Positions 42,830 to 56,500 are shown, counted from the first letter of the stretch. The stretch: 64,000 nt of DNA from Toxonevra muliebris (GCA_963691655.1 OY829330.1:19929224-19993223); one strand, 5' to 3'. Numbers and translations are program-made. The notes: generated by a model from the letters alone, not told the origin.

Positions 42830-45403
42830 GTGGGTGTATGGAAGCGTTAGTCCCGATCTTCCTCTTCATTTTCCCATTAGTTATAGAAAAAGTTAAAGAA
42901 GAAATTTTGAAATATTTAACAAAAGAAATTGGAACACGACACATAACATTTTTAACCAATATATTTTTAATAAATACGACATAACAAATAACTTTTAATT
43001 ACATTCTGCTACTAAATTAAGAATTTATAAACATTATTGAGTCTTTTTCTGCAGTTGTCATTTATTCCACTACTACGTGTGCTGGCTATAGCCTAGATTT
43101 CCAAGCTGGTGGTCAGGACGAGATTGCTTGGAAACTGGACTTGGGTTCGGCAAGTGGGTGTATGGAAGCGTTAGTCCCGATCTTCCTCTTCATTTTCCCA
43201 TTAGTTATAGAAAAAGTTAAAGAAGAAATTTTGAAATATTTAACAAAAGAAATTGGAACACCACGACACATAACATTTTTATCCAAAATATTTTTAATAA
43301 ATACGACATAACAAATAACTTTTAATTACATTCTGCTACTAAATTAAGAATTTATAAACATTATTGAGTCATTTTCTGCAGTTGTCATTTATTCTACTAC
43401 TACGTGTGCTGGCTATAGCCTAAATTTTCCAGCTGGTGGCCAGGACGAGATTCCTTGGAAAATGGACTTGGGTTCTGTCAGTAGGTATATGGAAGTGTTA
43501 GCCCCGATCTTCCTCTTCATTTTGTCATCAACCATAGAAAAAGTTAAAGACGAAATTTCGACCAATTAGTCAAAAAAACAAATGCACAAAATCTTTGCTA
43601 TAACTTCCAACAAATAGCAAAACCATTTATGACATCTGTTAGAATAACTTAATTAATTTATTGTTAATCATATTATTTAGAAAACTAAGTATGTTTGCTT
43701 AAATTTTATAGGCAATTATTGATTTAAATAAACATTTCAAGTTTGTTTACATTTTGGTTTTTCTTAGAATTTCATACGGGCACAATGATGGAATATCACA
43801 CATGCACAAACAAATAATTTCATCCAAAGTATTTTTAATAAATACGACATAACAAATTACTTTTATTTAAACTCTGCCATTAAATTATGAATCTATAAAC
43901 ATTATTGAGTCTTTTTCTGCAGTTGTCATTTATTCCACTACTACGTGTGCTGGCTATAGCCTAGATTTTCCAGCTGGTGGTCAGGACGAGATTGCTTGGA
44001 AACTGGACTTGGGTTCGGCAAGTGAGTACATATAAGTTTTAGTCCCAATCTTTCTCTTCACTTTGCCATCAAATATAGAAAAAATTAAAGACGAAATATT
44101 GAGATATTTGACGGAATAAATTAATTTAAGTGAAATTTACAACTGATTTTCAGGTCGAGATTCCTTCGAAGCTAAAGTTGGGTTTTATGGGTGAGTATAG
44201 AGGTTTTAAGTAAATTCTGCCTCTAGTAGTAGCCTTCTGTAGTTATCATTTACTTCAATACAACGTGTGCATTGATTATCCAACTGGTGGTCAGGACGGG
44301 ATTTTTGAGAAACTAGACTTGGGTTCGGCAATTGGGTATATAGAAGTATTAGTCCCTTTCTTTCTCGTCATTTTGCCATCAACCAAAGAAAAAGTTAAAG
44401 AAGAAATTTTGAAATATTTAACAAAAGAAATTGGAACACGACACATAACATTTTTAACCAAAATATTTTTAATAAATACGACATAACAAATAACTTTTAA
44501 TTACATTCTGCTACTAAATTATGAATTCATAAACTTTACATGAGTATTTTTCTGCAGTTGTCCCTTCTTCTGATTTAACTTCTGCTGTATATGGCATTGA
44601 TTCTCCAAATTGGTGGTCAGAACGAGATTCCTTGGAAAATAGACTTGGGCTCGGCAAGTGAGTATATAGAAGTGTTAGCCCCTATCTTCCTCGTCATTTT
44701 GCCATTAATTATAGAAAAAGTGTAAGACGAAATTTGAGAAATTAGTTTAAAAACAAAATCATTGCTGTAGCTCCTAACAGATAGAAGAAAGAATTATGAC
44801 GTCTTTTGGAAAACGTAATTAGTTTATTTTTTTCTTGTTTGTTCATTTTTCGATAATTACTTTCTGCTTTAATTTTAATTAACACTTTTAATGTATGGAT
44901 ATTTCAATTAAAAAAGTTTAAGAGCTCATAGAGCTAGCATGTGGAATCCTAACTATCAGGATTATAAAAAATATAAGCATGTTAGCAACTAGCTTAAAGT
45001 GTGTATCGAGAAAGATTTGAAATGCTAATCGCCCAGCTGATTCCATGGGGTGTTTAGACTCATGCAAGTTCTTCCAGTGAGACATTTATAGTATTTTAGA
45101 GTCTCACACGTTTTTTTATAAGATGTGGCTATGTCCTATCTTCAGAAACTATCTACAACTTACGCAATAATTCACACTCTTTTTTTTAATCTACCTATTT
45201 TTCGCAGCACTCATGTTCATGACGTTCCCGTCATTTGAGGTATTTACTAAATATATATTAAATCCTTGAATATTTCGAAGAACCTTATTTGCATATCTTT
45301 TCCTGACCAACAGGTGAAAATTTTACATATTTAATTACATTTTCCAAAATTGCCTGGATCAAAAAATTATGTGAAAGACACAAACATTGGAAATACACTA
45401 TAG

Positions 45404-46914
45404 TAGTGGAATAAATGACAACAGCAGAAAAAGGCTGAATAATGTTTATAAATTCTTAATTTAGTAGCAGAATGTAATTACAAGTTATTTGTTATGTCGT
45501 GTTTATTAAAAATATTTTGGTAAAAATTTTATGTGTCGTGTTCCAATTTCTTTTGTTAAATATTTCAAAATTTCTTCTTTAACTTTTTCTATAACTAATG
45601 GGAAAATGAAGAGGAAGATCGGGACTAACACTTCCATACACCCACTTGCCGAACCCAAGTCCAGTTTCCAAGCAATCTCGTCCTGACCACCAGCTGGAAA
45701 ATCTAGGCTATAGCCAGCACACGTAGTAGTGGAATAAATGACAACTGCAGAAAAAGACTCAATAATGTTTATAAATTCTTAATTTAGTAGCAGAATGTAA
45801 TTAAAAGTTATTTGTTATGTCGTATTTATTAAAAATATATTGGTTAAAAATGTTATGTGTCGTGTTCCAATTTCTTTTGTTAAATATTTCAAAATTTCGT
45901 CTTTAACTTTTTCTATAACTAATGGGAAAATGAAGAGGAAGATCGGGACTAACACTTCCATACACCCACTTGCCGAACCCAAGTCCAGTTTCCAAGCAAT
46001 CTCGTCCTGACCACCAGCTGGAAAATTTAGGCTATAGCCAGCACACGTAGTAGTAGAATAAATGACAACTGCAGAAAATGACTCAATAATGTTTATAAAT
46101 TCTTAATTTAGTAGCAGAATGTAATTAAAAGTTATTTGTTATGTCGTATTTATTAAAAATATTTTGGATAAAAATGTTGTGTCGTGTTCCAATTTCTTTT
46201 GTTAAATATTTCAAAATTTCTTCTTTAACTTTTTCTATAACTAATGAAACTAATAAAACCCAAGTCCAGTTTCCAAGCAATCTCGTCCTGACCACCAGCT
46301 GGAAAATCTAGGCTATAGCCAGCACACGTAGTAGTGGAATAAATGACAACTGCAGAAAAAGACTCAATAATGTTTATAAATTCTTAATTTAGTAGCAGAA
46401 TGTAATTAAAAGTTATTTGTTATGTCGTATTTATTAAAAATATTTTGGTTAAAAATGTTATGTGTCGTGTTCCAATTTCTTTTGTTAAATATTTCAAAAT
46501 TTCTTCTTTAACTTTTTCTATAGTTAATGGGAAAATGACGAGGATTATAGGGGCTAAATCATCTATATATCCACTTGCCGAACCCAAGTGTAGTTTCCAA
46601 GGAATCTCGTCCTGACCACCAGCTGGAAAATCTACGCCACAGCCGGCATACATAGTATTGAATGAAATGACAGCCACAGAAAAAGATTTACTGATTTTTA
46701 TACTTTCAAAATATATTGAGTTTGTTTTATTAAAATATTTCGTTAATATTAAATTAGTTAATAATAAAATGGTCTAACATGCATACATTATTTCAACATA
46801 ACCTCACATTTCATCAACTTTTTAGTTTTTAACAACTTTTCGTTCACAATAGATTTCCTTGATTTCATTCCTTTGTTTCAATTCCGCCCGTTCTGGTTGT
46901 TGAATCAGGGTTGT
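45404..46914 (-). repeat. Inner foldback arm in inverted orientation
   Basis: Four or five units run on the minus strand and end in the unique terminal block, stopping at ...CAGGGTTGTTAA (46914), about a dozen bases short of the outer end seen at 52737. The unit near 46250 has an internal deletion. Confidence 0.82.
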
Positions 46915-46917
46915 TAA

Positions 46918-49316
46918 TTCCTCTGATTGCACCTTGGTAGTGCCAGGGTTCTTGGATCAGTATCAGGCCCAGGTTAAATTTTGAAAATGTCCTTGCAATC
47001 ACCGCCGAGGCGGCTCTTGCGTGGTGGACGTTAACCTGGGCACATTTGATGCCTGTTCCACTGCTCATAGAGCTTACTTAGCGGGGCTTTTGCCCCTACT
47101 ACTGCCACTCAACAACATCCTTTCTTCCTCCTCATCTATGGGGCAGTCCATATTGAGAAGGGAGAGGTCGATTCCCTCAGCTTCAGTCGCGGTCGAAGAT
47201 GGAAGTACTATGCCTTCCATTTCGCTCGCGGCTGATGTTGGTAGAGTATCGACCTCCACCTCGACCACGGCTGAGTGCACTCTTTCCGTTGCTTTCGGCT
47301 CGTCATTGCTGACTGCTTCTGGCTCGGGATTCGAGGTGTCCTCTTCCGTGGCCCGTTTGTGCACCCCGTGCACCGTGACCTCACCAAACCGGTAGTTGAT
47401 GACGCCCCCTGAAGTACGGATGGCTTCAAACGATAGCTCATCCATACTTATCGTCAGTAACTGACCATTCCCTTCCTCACGAGCCTTCAATGCCTTCCAG
47501 AGGTTCGTTCGGAGGCCCTCGTTTTGGGCATTGAGTAGGGCCAGTATCCGTTCTGACGTCTGGCCCAGGCTCCTGGGGAAGAAAATAGTCACCACGTGCG
47601 ACTTGGGAACATCATCACCTACACATGAAATGAGAGGGGGTCCATTCCAGGCCGTTAGCTTCGGGGCTACTCCTTTCAGCCATTCGGCTGACTGCACATC
47701 TTTGCAGTCGATGAGTAGATAACCCGGCCTGAAATGGATACCCTCAAACTTCAGCTTGTGTGCCCATCCCTTTGCCACCTCCTCCAGGATGGCGTCTTCT
47801 AGGGCCGAAAGCTGCTCGGATGACAATGTTACCTCGGGATATTCCCTTGGCAACACTGCCATCCTAACTGCTTTCGCAACCCCCGCGTACGTCTTGCCGC
47901 ACACCACTCTTCCTGCAGATGAGCCTGCCACCACCGTATCCGTCCTCGGTTTCTTCAACTCCTGTTTTTGCGGTGGAGTGATGACCGAGCTTCCCTTTTC
48001 CTTTCTCGAGGTTCCTGGGAAGTACCTTCGGACGGCTTGGCTTTATGCTCCTCTGCCTTCTTCCTTGCTACTGCAGGTTCCAGCCCCTGCTCCAGGTATC
48101 TAAGGTACCACCTGGACCCTGCCCCACTAAGGCCCTTCCTTAGTGGGTCGTCCATACCACCTGGCTGCCCAATTGGTGGTACCTTCAACTCGCGGCGTTT
48201 GTGCTCCCTGGGGTAACTTTTCCCCGTCGATGTCTCCGTAGCATTAGCCGCTGGTGCGAATGCACTAGCCACCTTTGCTAGAAAGACATCTCGAGCCCTT
48301 ACAGAAGTCACACCAGCCGGTGTTATTGCACCGGCCGCTGAGACCTCTGTATGAGCTGTACTGGGTACGATGCCAGTCGCTTGTGTGGTTACCACGGGCG
48401 CTGGTGCTATTGCTCCAGTTCCCGCGGCTAACACGGTCACTGGTGCTATTGCACTAGTTCCCGCGGCTACCACACTAGCGTAAGCCATTGTATGGGACTC
48501 AGCTATCGGTGCTAATGCACTGACAGCTGGTACCCCTACCTTGGTTTTGCTGGTCATCGTACGGTTACCCTCAAAGCTCCGCCTTCGCTTAGGTGCAGTC
48601 GTTGCCTGACACCTTGCTGGCCCTCTCGACCTGGGTGAACCCCTGCTTGTGGAAGCTCGCAGATCTTCATCACGTAGCTCATGCTCCATTCGATCTGCGA
48701 GTTCCGTTGCGGTTAATCCCCGCTGGTTTAAATTTTTTCTTTTATTATTTTTGCTCATTTTAAAATACGACCACTAGCCTGCCTGAGCGGGCTTGGCGGT
48801 CAACTATAGAAGCGGGAAGGGGTTGGTCCACCATGACATAGCCCGTCTGCCATGGTAAGGCCACACTTACTCCTTGAGGCGGCCGTGTATCAAGGAGGCT
48901 CCGTTCGCAGACAGCCTATTCTTAACACTAGTATCAGACGCACACGGGTCCCATGTGCTGATTTCACATAAGTACAAGTACCTGTGTAAAAACAAACGTA
49001 GGACCCGTGCACACCAGTCTACGAGTGTTAATCCCCTGGCTGCCAAACCAATAGGCACGGGTCGCGTGACACCCTGGATTAGGGGAGTTTTTATTTAAGA
49101 GGGTTTGCTCCCTCCGCCTGAACTATCTTAGCCAGTTGCATATCAGACATCTGATGTGCTCTGTTACCAGATAACAGTTTGCGTATCAGTCATCTGACAT
49201 GCAACTGTTTCCAGCCGTCACCACGAGGAGGTGTTAGTCCACACTTCCATCATATCACTTAATTACGGCACACATCGAAATGTGCGTTGGTCCCCTTAAG
49301 TGACTGATGGCCTGAC
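46918..49316 (-). pseudogene. 5' half of LOA-type LINE (ORF1 and start of ORF2) inside the foldback
   Basis: This is a second copy of the LINE at 13907-19759, covering its 5' UTR, ORF1 (48758-47074) and the first about 50 codons of ORF2 (47068-46918). ORF1 reads through the position of the stop found in the other copy, but it has a frameshift near 47956. It also carries short Ala/Val/Thr repeat expansions near 48430. Homology stops at 46918 within ORF2, so the 3' end is missing, and the foldback terminus begins within a few bases. The 5' end joins foldback arm sequence near 49326. Confidence 0.88.
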
Positions 49317-49325
49317 GACCTGACG

Positions 49326-50272
49326 TCATCAACCATAGAAAAAGTTAAAGACGAAATTTCGACCAATTAGTCAAAAAAACAAATGCACAAAATCTTTGCT
49401 ATAACTTCCAACAAATAGCAAAAACATTTATGACATCTGTTAGAATAACTTAATTAATTTATTGTTAATCATATTATTTAGAAAACTAAGTATGTTCGCT
49501 TAAATTTTATAGGCAATTATTGATTTAAATAAACATTTCAAGTTTGTTTACATTTTGGTTTTTCTTAGAATTTCATACGGGCGCAATGATGGAATATCAC
49601 ACATGCACAAACAAATAATTTCATCCAAAGTATTTTTAATAAATACGACATAACAAATTACTTTTATTTAAACTCTGCCATTAAATTATGAATCTATAAA
49701 CATTATTGAGTCTTTTTCTGCAGTTATCATTTATTCTAATACTACGTGTGCTGGCTATAGCCTAGATTTTCCAACTGGTGGTCGGGACGAGATTCCTTGG
49801 AAATTAGACTTGAGTTCGGCAAGTGAGTACATATAAGTTTGAGTCCCAATCTTTCTCTTCACTTTGCCATCAAATATAGAAAAAATTAAAGACGAAATAT
49901 TGAGATATTTGACGGAATAAATTAATTTAAGTGAAATTTACAACTGATTTTCAGGTCGAGATTCCTTCGAAGCTAAAGTTGGGTTTTATGGGTGAGTATA
50001 GAGGTTTTAAGTAAATTCTGCCACTAAACCAATAAATCCAAATAAATAAGTCTTTTTCTGTAGTTATCATTTATTTCAATACAACGTGTGCATTGATTAT
50101 CCAACTGGTGGTCAGGACGGGATTTTTGGGAAACTAGACTTGGGTTCGGCATTTGGGTATATAGAAGTATTAGTCCCTTTCTTTCTCGTCATTTTGCCAT
50201 CAACCATAGAAAAAGTTAAAGAAGAAATTTTGAAATATTTAACAAAAGAAATTGGAACACGACACATAAAAT
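49326..50272 (+). repeat. Inner foldback arm piece in direct orientation
   Basis: It aligns with about 43526-44450 of the left arm, including the 99-bp cassette at 49724-49822 and the short block at about 49955. It starts abruptly at the LINE junction and gives way to the loop at about 50273. Confidence 0.8.
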
Positions 50273-51100
50273 AAGTGGATAACTTAATTGTGGTCATCGT
50301 TAAATTCCAAAGGATGTCTAGAAGGTCGATATCACTTGGGCCTACATCAACAATAATTATATGTGTGTCAGCTTAACATTCAACACAGCTTGAAAACATC
50401 AGCAATGATGATCCAATGTTTTACAGATTGCATTTAAAATGCTTTTTCTTATCCATTATAGTAAAACATTTTTAGTTTAACTTAAAAATTTTTTTTACAA
50501 ATTATAAATATTTATTTAATATGAGTTATGTTGAATTTTATGTTATTATATTTTTATAAGTAAAATTGCACTAGTTTTGCTTTTAAAATTGTGAATTTTT
50601 ACTGCTGTTATTACTTTTTTAATGTTAATTAATTAAAAAGAAAATAAAATTAATTCCAACAGCTTTACTTTATTGCTAATTTTTCTATTACTATTATTTA
50701 AGTTTCTTTGCACAAAATTATTTATGTTTTTATTAAATTTCTAACACTTAAAATAAATTTACAAGAAATAGTTGAGAGAATTGACAAAAATTAATCACTT
50801 AAGAGTATGGTAAATTATATTTTATATAATAAAATAGTGATAAATGTCACTTCTTTTAAAATAAATTTGTATGTAAATGAATAATAAGAATTTGTGGATG
50901 AACAGAAAATATAAAATAAACAAAAAAAAATTGTTAGTACTTATTAAGTTAAATAAAGAAAGGCTTATAAAAAAAAAAAAAAATTAAATAAAATATTTAA
51001 GAAAAACATACTATGCACTTATGAATTAGTTTCTAGATCGCAATAAAACTTCAATTTCAGTGTGTTTGAAATTAAGAAGTCAGAATTTAACTTTTTTCAA
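50273..51100. other. AT-rich loop of the foldback element
   Basis: It is single copy in the window and very AT-rich, with an A14-type run near 50970-50983. No gene seen. Confidence 0.6.
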
Positions 51101-52737
51101 ATATGCAAATAAGGTTCTTCGAAATATTCAAGGATTTAATATATATTTAATAAATACCTCGAATGACGGGAACGTCATGAACATGAGTGCTGCGAAAAAT
51201 AGGTAGATTAAAAAAAAGAATTATTGCGTAAGTTGTAGATAGTTTCTGAAGATAGGACATAGCCACATCTTATAAAAAAACGTGTGAGACTCTAAAATAC
51301 TATAAATGTCTCACTGGAAGAGCTTGCATGAGTCTAAACACCCCATGGAATCAGCTGGGCGATTAGCATTTCAAATCTTTCTCGATACACACTTTAAGCT
51401 AGTGCTAACATGCTTATATTTTTTATAATCCTGATAGTTAGGATTCCACATGCTAGCTCTATGAGCTCTTAAACTTTTTTAATTGAAATATCCATACATT
51501 AAAAGTGTTAATTAAAATTAAAGCAGAAAGTAATTATCGAAAAATGAACAAACAAGAAAAAAATAAACTAATTACGTTTTCCAAAAGACGTCATAATTCT
51601 TTCTTCTATCTGTTAGGAGCTACAGCAATGATTTTGTTTTTAAACTAATTTCTCAAATTTCGTCTTACACTTTTTCTATAATTAATGGCAAAATGACGAG
51701 GAAGATAGGGGCTAACACTTCTATATACTCACTTGCCGAGCCCAAGTCTATTTTCCAAGGAATCTCGTTCTGACCACCAATTTGGAGAATCAATGCCATA
51801 TACAGCAGAAGTTAAATCAGAAGAAGGGACAACTGCAGAAAAATACTCATGTAAAGTTTATGAATTCATAATTTAGTAGCAGAATGTAATTAAAAGTTAT
51901 TTGTTATGTCGTATTTATTAAAAATATTTTGGTTAAAAATGTTATGTGTCGTGTTCCAATTTCTTTTGTTAAATATTTAAAAATTTCTTCTTTAACATTT
52001 TCTATAACTAATGGGAAAATGAAGAGGAAGACTGGGACTAGCACTTCCATACACCCACTGGCCGAACCCAAGTCCAGTTTCCAAGGAATCTCGTCCTGAC
52101 CACCAGCTGGAAAATCTAGGCTATAGCCAGCATACGTAGTAGTGAAATAAATGACAACTGCAGAAAAAAACTCAATAATGTTTATAAATTCTTAATTTAG
52201 TAGCAGAATGTAATTAAAAGTTATTTGTTATGTCGTATTTATTAAAAATATTTTGGATAAAAATGTTATGTGTCGTGTTCCAATTTCTTTTGTTAAATAT
52301 TTCAAAATTTCTTCTTTAACTTTTTCTATAATTAATGAGAAAATGACGAGGATGATAGGGACTACATCTTCTATATATCCACTTGCCGAACCCAAGTGCA
52401 GTTTCCAAGGAATCTCGTCCTGACCACCAGCTGAAAAATCTACGCCACAGCCGGCATACATAGTATTGGATGAAATGACAGCCACAGAAAAAGATTTACT
52501 GATTTTTATACTTTCAAAATATTTTGAGTTTGCTTTATTAAAATATTTGGTTAATATTAAATTAATTAATAATAAAATGGTCTAACATGCATACATTATT
52601 TCAACATAACCTCACATTTCATCAACTTTTTAGTTTTTAACAACTTTTCGGTCACAATAGATTTCCTTGGTTTCATTCCTTTGTTTCAATTCCGCCCGTT
52701 CTGGTTGTTGAATCAGGGTTGTTAACTTCACGCATAT
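51101..52737 (-). repeat. Right foldback arm
   Basis: It is the reverse complement of the left arm: inner single-copy block (51101-51690), then three units and the unique end. It has fewer tandem units than the left arm, which accounts for the difference in length. Confidence 0.88.
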
Positions 52738-52746
52738 CAGTTTTGC
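52738..52746 (+). repeat. Right target site duplication of foldback composite (CAGTTTTGC)
   Basis: This is identical to 42142-42150 and directly follows the right end. Confidence 0.92.
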
Positions 52747-53422
52747 TATACTTCTGTGAATGGCTACAATTTCATTTTAAAATTTAAAACCAACACAAAA
52801 ACCAAAACAAACATAGAAATCAAATGTCATAAACACAGCATGAATTGAAGTGAACATAAGCAAAAAAAAAAAAAAATATATACAAGTGCAGCAGCAAGAC
52901 GGAAAAAAAATTAATTGGAAAACAAAAATTAAATAACACATGGCAGCGTGACAATTGCAGCTGTGTTAAGATAAGAGATAAACAGTTTAACTTATTGAAC
53001 AACAAGCACCGACAGCAGCGCCGTACTATAAGCAGCATCTTCACAAAAAACAAATGCTCAGTTAACCGCAGCCAGCTATCGCTATGCCTAATAGGAAATT
53101 TAAAGTTATCAGCCTAATGCAAAACTAGTAGTAAGAAAAAAAAAAAATAGAGACACAATTGAAACAAATAATGTATTCTAAATTTTCAAATTCGTTAAAA
53201 AAAAAAACAGCAACTATGTTTTAGGAAATTAATAAAACCTTTTTAGATTGTTTATTTTTCTTTGCTGACTAAAACGGTAACAATTTCAACTTTTTACTAC
53301 TATACTACTATTTACAATTTTGAAATACATACTACTAATTTGTTTTTTATTAATAATTTTTACTTAATATTTCTTACTTTTCATTAGTATTATTTAATAC
53401 GATTTAATACTTTTTTTGAAAT
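52747..53422. other. Non-coding stretch between foldback and LTR element
   Basis: It is AT-rich with an A14-type run near 52862-52875. It is continuous with 57951 onward if the LTR element is removed, so it may be the leader of the gypsy-type remnant there. TGGCAGCGTGACA near 52940 could be a primer-binding site relic, but no LTR is delimited. Confidence 0.4.
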
Positions 53423-53549
53423 TGTTGTGCTTTATAGCCGTAACTTAATCGCGTATCCCCTTGTACGTTTACAATGCTAATGAAGCTCGAATATGGATAA
53501 CAGTTATAACATTACATTTTCTTACAATCTAGGCTCAGGGTTGCCAACA
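53423..53549 (-). repeat. 3' LTR, overlapping the end of the pol frame
   Basis: It is the partner of the 5' LTR. The pol frame runs into it: the last eight or so codons and the stop (TAA at 53522-53524) lie inside the LTR. Confidence 0.92.
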
Positions 53550-56500
53550 TCTTTTTTTCTTTTAAGCAGATGATAATCTGGAGTCCACACTGGAGAGCGT
53601 CTACGTCTCTTAGATCGTCTCACTTCTGGTAGATCTTCGTTTCCCACATTTGGTGTTGAAATTACATTTGGTGTCCGTGACCCATTCTGGTTTTGTTCAC
53701 TTGTAGAGGTTCCAGGTTGTTGCGGTTGGTTAACTAACTCTGTATTGATAATATCTGTTTGCTGTTGTTCTGCCACAAGAGGAACTGAAATATTGGCGTC
53801 AGGATTAGGTTCAGTCTCTGGTGGTGATGGCATTTGTTTGTGTGGTAAGTTGAAACAATCGAATAGTATACCCAATGGTTCACGAGTAGGTGAAGAATTT
53901 TCAAATCTAGGACGTAATTGGTTTGCATGCGATTTGACTGCCTTATAAATCATTGAGTTCTCAACTTTCACTTCGTAATTTACATTTCCAAGTACTTTCC
54001 TTATTATTCCAGGTACCCAATAGGATTGATTAAGCTTGTACAATTTTGCATAAACATGATCACCAATTTTGTATACGCGTTTTTTAGCACCATGTTGTTG
54101 CTAAAATTGTCGTTCCATTGCTTCGTTCCGTTGAACTATAAAATCGTCTGTTTTCTTCAGAAGATCAAGCTCTATTCTGAGTCTTCTTCCTACGAATAAT
54201 TCGGCTGGTGTTTTACCTTGCGGTGCACTACGATTTGGAGTAGTTCTATACGTTTTTAAAAAGGTCTGCAAATTCTGCTTTGATGTTCCACAACCCTGCA
54301 GTTTCTTTAATGACCGTTTTAGTGTATCCACAAATCTTTCCGCTTGTCCATTTGACTGTGGATGATACGGTGCTGTTAATTTGTGAATTATACCTCTGTT
54401 TCTGCAGAAATCTGAGAAACTTCTGCTCACAAATTGAGTACCATTATCACTCATCAATAATTCTGGATCTCCGAATTGTGACGTAAAATCCGTAAGACAA
54501 TCCAGAATTACTGCTGATGTAATCGATTTGATTTGATATATTTGTGGCCATTTGGAATATGAATCCACGATGACAAAATAGTAAACATCTTCCACCGGTC
54601 CAGCAATATCGATGTGTATTCGCTGCATCGGGTGATTTGCTTGTGGCCATGAAGATAAAGCTGTTTTTGGCAACGTTTTTGGAACTGCCGCGCAATTCGT
54701 ACACGCTCGAACATATTGCATGATATCTTCATCAATTCAAGGCCAATAGCTCCGTGCTAACGCTTTCGTTCGCTCCACTCCTTGATGTCCCTTATGTAAT
54801 GCCTTCAGAATGCGTTTGCGAAAACATACAGGTATTACTAAACGATCACCGAACAATATACAGTTGTCTATTATACTTAAATTATCTTTACGTGAACAAA
54901 ATTTTTGTATGTTTTCATTGGTTACATTTGTCTATTTCCCATCTTTAAGGTATTTAATAACTTCCTGTAGCACTAAATCTTTTTCCGTAGCTGATTGAAT
55001 CATTTTGAATGTGACAGGTAAAACTTTAATTGCATTGTTCACAATTTGTTTTATTTCAGCTTCAAGTTGTACGCATGCGATTACAGTGTCCTCATTCGGC
55101 TTTGATGTGTTGCTAATAAGACGTGACAGTATATCGGCAGCGCCAAATTCTTTTGTTGGTATATATTCTAGTCCAAAATCATATGACATTAACGTTAAAG
55201 CCCATCGTTGAAGGCGGTTTGCAGAATGTGCAGGAATCCCCTTTTTGTTTCCAAATATCGCCAACAATGGCTTGTGGTCGGTTTGTAATTTGAACCTTCT
55301 TCCATTAAGAAATTTGTGAAATTTAACTACAGCGAAAACCAAAGCTAAGCCTTCTTTTTCGATCTGCGAGTAGTTCTTCTCTGCGGGTGTGAGAGATCTT
55401 GAAGTGTGGTAAATTGCCTTTTCTGCTCCATCAGGATATACGTGACAGATGAATGCTCCTAGACCAACATTGGAAGCATCTGCTGCGACTTTTATTGCCA
55501 GTCTTGGATCATAATGTGTCAATAGCAAATCTGATGAAAGCAGTTTCTTATATTTATTGAAATGATTTTGACATTGTGTAGACCAGTTCCATTTAGAATC
55601 TTTTTTAAGTAGAGCATCTAGTGGACTTCGTAGATTACGCATTTCCGGAATGAATTTTCCGTAGTAGTTTGTAGCACCTAAAAATGTTCTAAGCTCGCTC
55701 AAGTCTCTTGGAGGTGGCATATCCAGAATTTTAGAAATTTTGTTGTTATCTGGTCTAATGCCACGCTTATCTATGCGATGCCCCAAGTAGATACAAGATG
55801 TTTGAAAAAATTTGCATTTATCGAAATTGACAGTAATGTTATACAAATCGAAACGTTCAAATACCTGTAGGACAGCTTGAATATTTTGCTCTTTTGTAGG
55901 TGTCGCAATAATTACGTCATCTAAAAAGGGAGAAACACCTTTAATACCTGAGAGCAAGGATTCCATAACTTGCTGGAAAGCTCCGGGTGCAGATTTAACT
56001 CCTGGTGCTAAACGGTTAAATGTGTACAGTCCACGATGAGTATTGACAACTAATAGTTTTATCGTTTCTTCATCAACTTCGATTTGCATATATGCGTTAT
56101 TTAAATCGACAATTGTGAAGTATGAGCATCCGTTGAAATGTACGAAAATGTCTTCTGGTAGTGGAAGTGGGAATGTATGCGGTTCTAGCTGATCATTGAG
56201 ACCCGTAGAGTAGTCACCACATATACGAAGATTCCCTGATATTTTCTTAACGACTACGATCGGTGCAGACCATTGAGAAAAATTAATAGGTGTAATGATG
56301 CCTTCATCTTCTAATCGTTTCAATTCGTCATCCACTTGATTCCTTGCTACATAAGAGACTGGTCTTTTCGGTCGAAAAACGGGGACTGCTTGTGGTTTAA
56401 GCTGTAAGTGAACTTTAGACGCTGTGCAGTGTCCTATTTCGTTCCGAAATACCCTTGGAAACATGCATTGAATATCAGCATGTGTGATTTTGTTGCTGAT

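Larger units (their letters stand above)
42151..45296 (+). repeat. Left foldback arm with tandem ~320-bp units
   Basis: After a unique end of about 250 bp come repeat units with blocks near 42401, 42731, 43055, 43382, 43923, 44243 and 44558. Each has a ...TTTTTCTGCAG lead, a GGTGGTCAGGACGAGAT core and a shared tail with AATACGACATAACAAATAAC. A shorter related block is at 44154-44190. The inner block 44700-45296 is single copy and is inverted at 51101-51690. Confidence 0.88.
42151..52737. mobile_element. Foldback-like composite element, 10.6 kb
   Basis: The outer ends are complementary: ATATGCGTGAAGTTAACAAC at 42151 is matched in inverse at 52737. Left arm 42151-45296 and right arm 51101-52737 contain tandem units of about 320 bp plus a non-repeated inner block (44750-45296 and 51101-51690). 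Between them lie an additional inverted-orientation arm (about 45404-46914, lacking about 12 bp of its terminus), a LINE 5' fragment (46918-49316), a direct-orientation arm piece (about 49326-50272) and an AT-rich loop (50273-51100). One 9-bp duplication flanks the whole. The simplest reading is two foldback elements and the LINE piece inserted here as one unit. No transposase gene is visible. Confidence 0.85.

Noticed and set aside
42402..52485. CRISPR-like array because of regular repeats
   Set aside because: Units are about 320 bp, in both orientations, in a eukaryotic foldback element; there are no short repeat-spacer units.
52936..52960. Primer-binding site of the gypsy-type remnant
   Set aside because: TGGCAGCGTGACA is only a weak candidate and no LTR end precedes it, so it is mentioned but not annotated as such.
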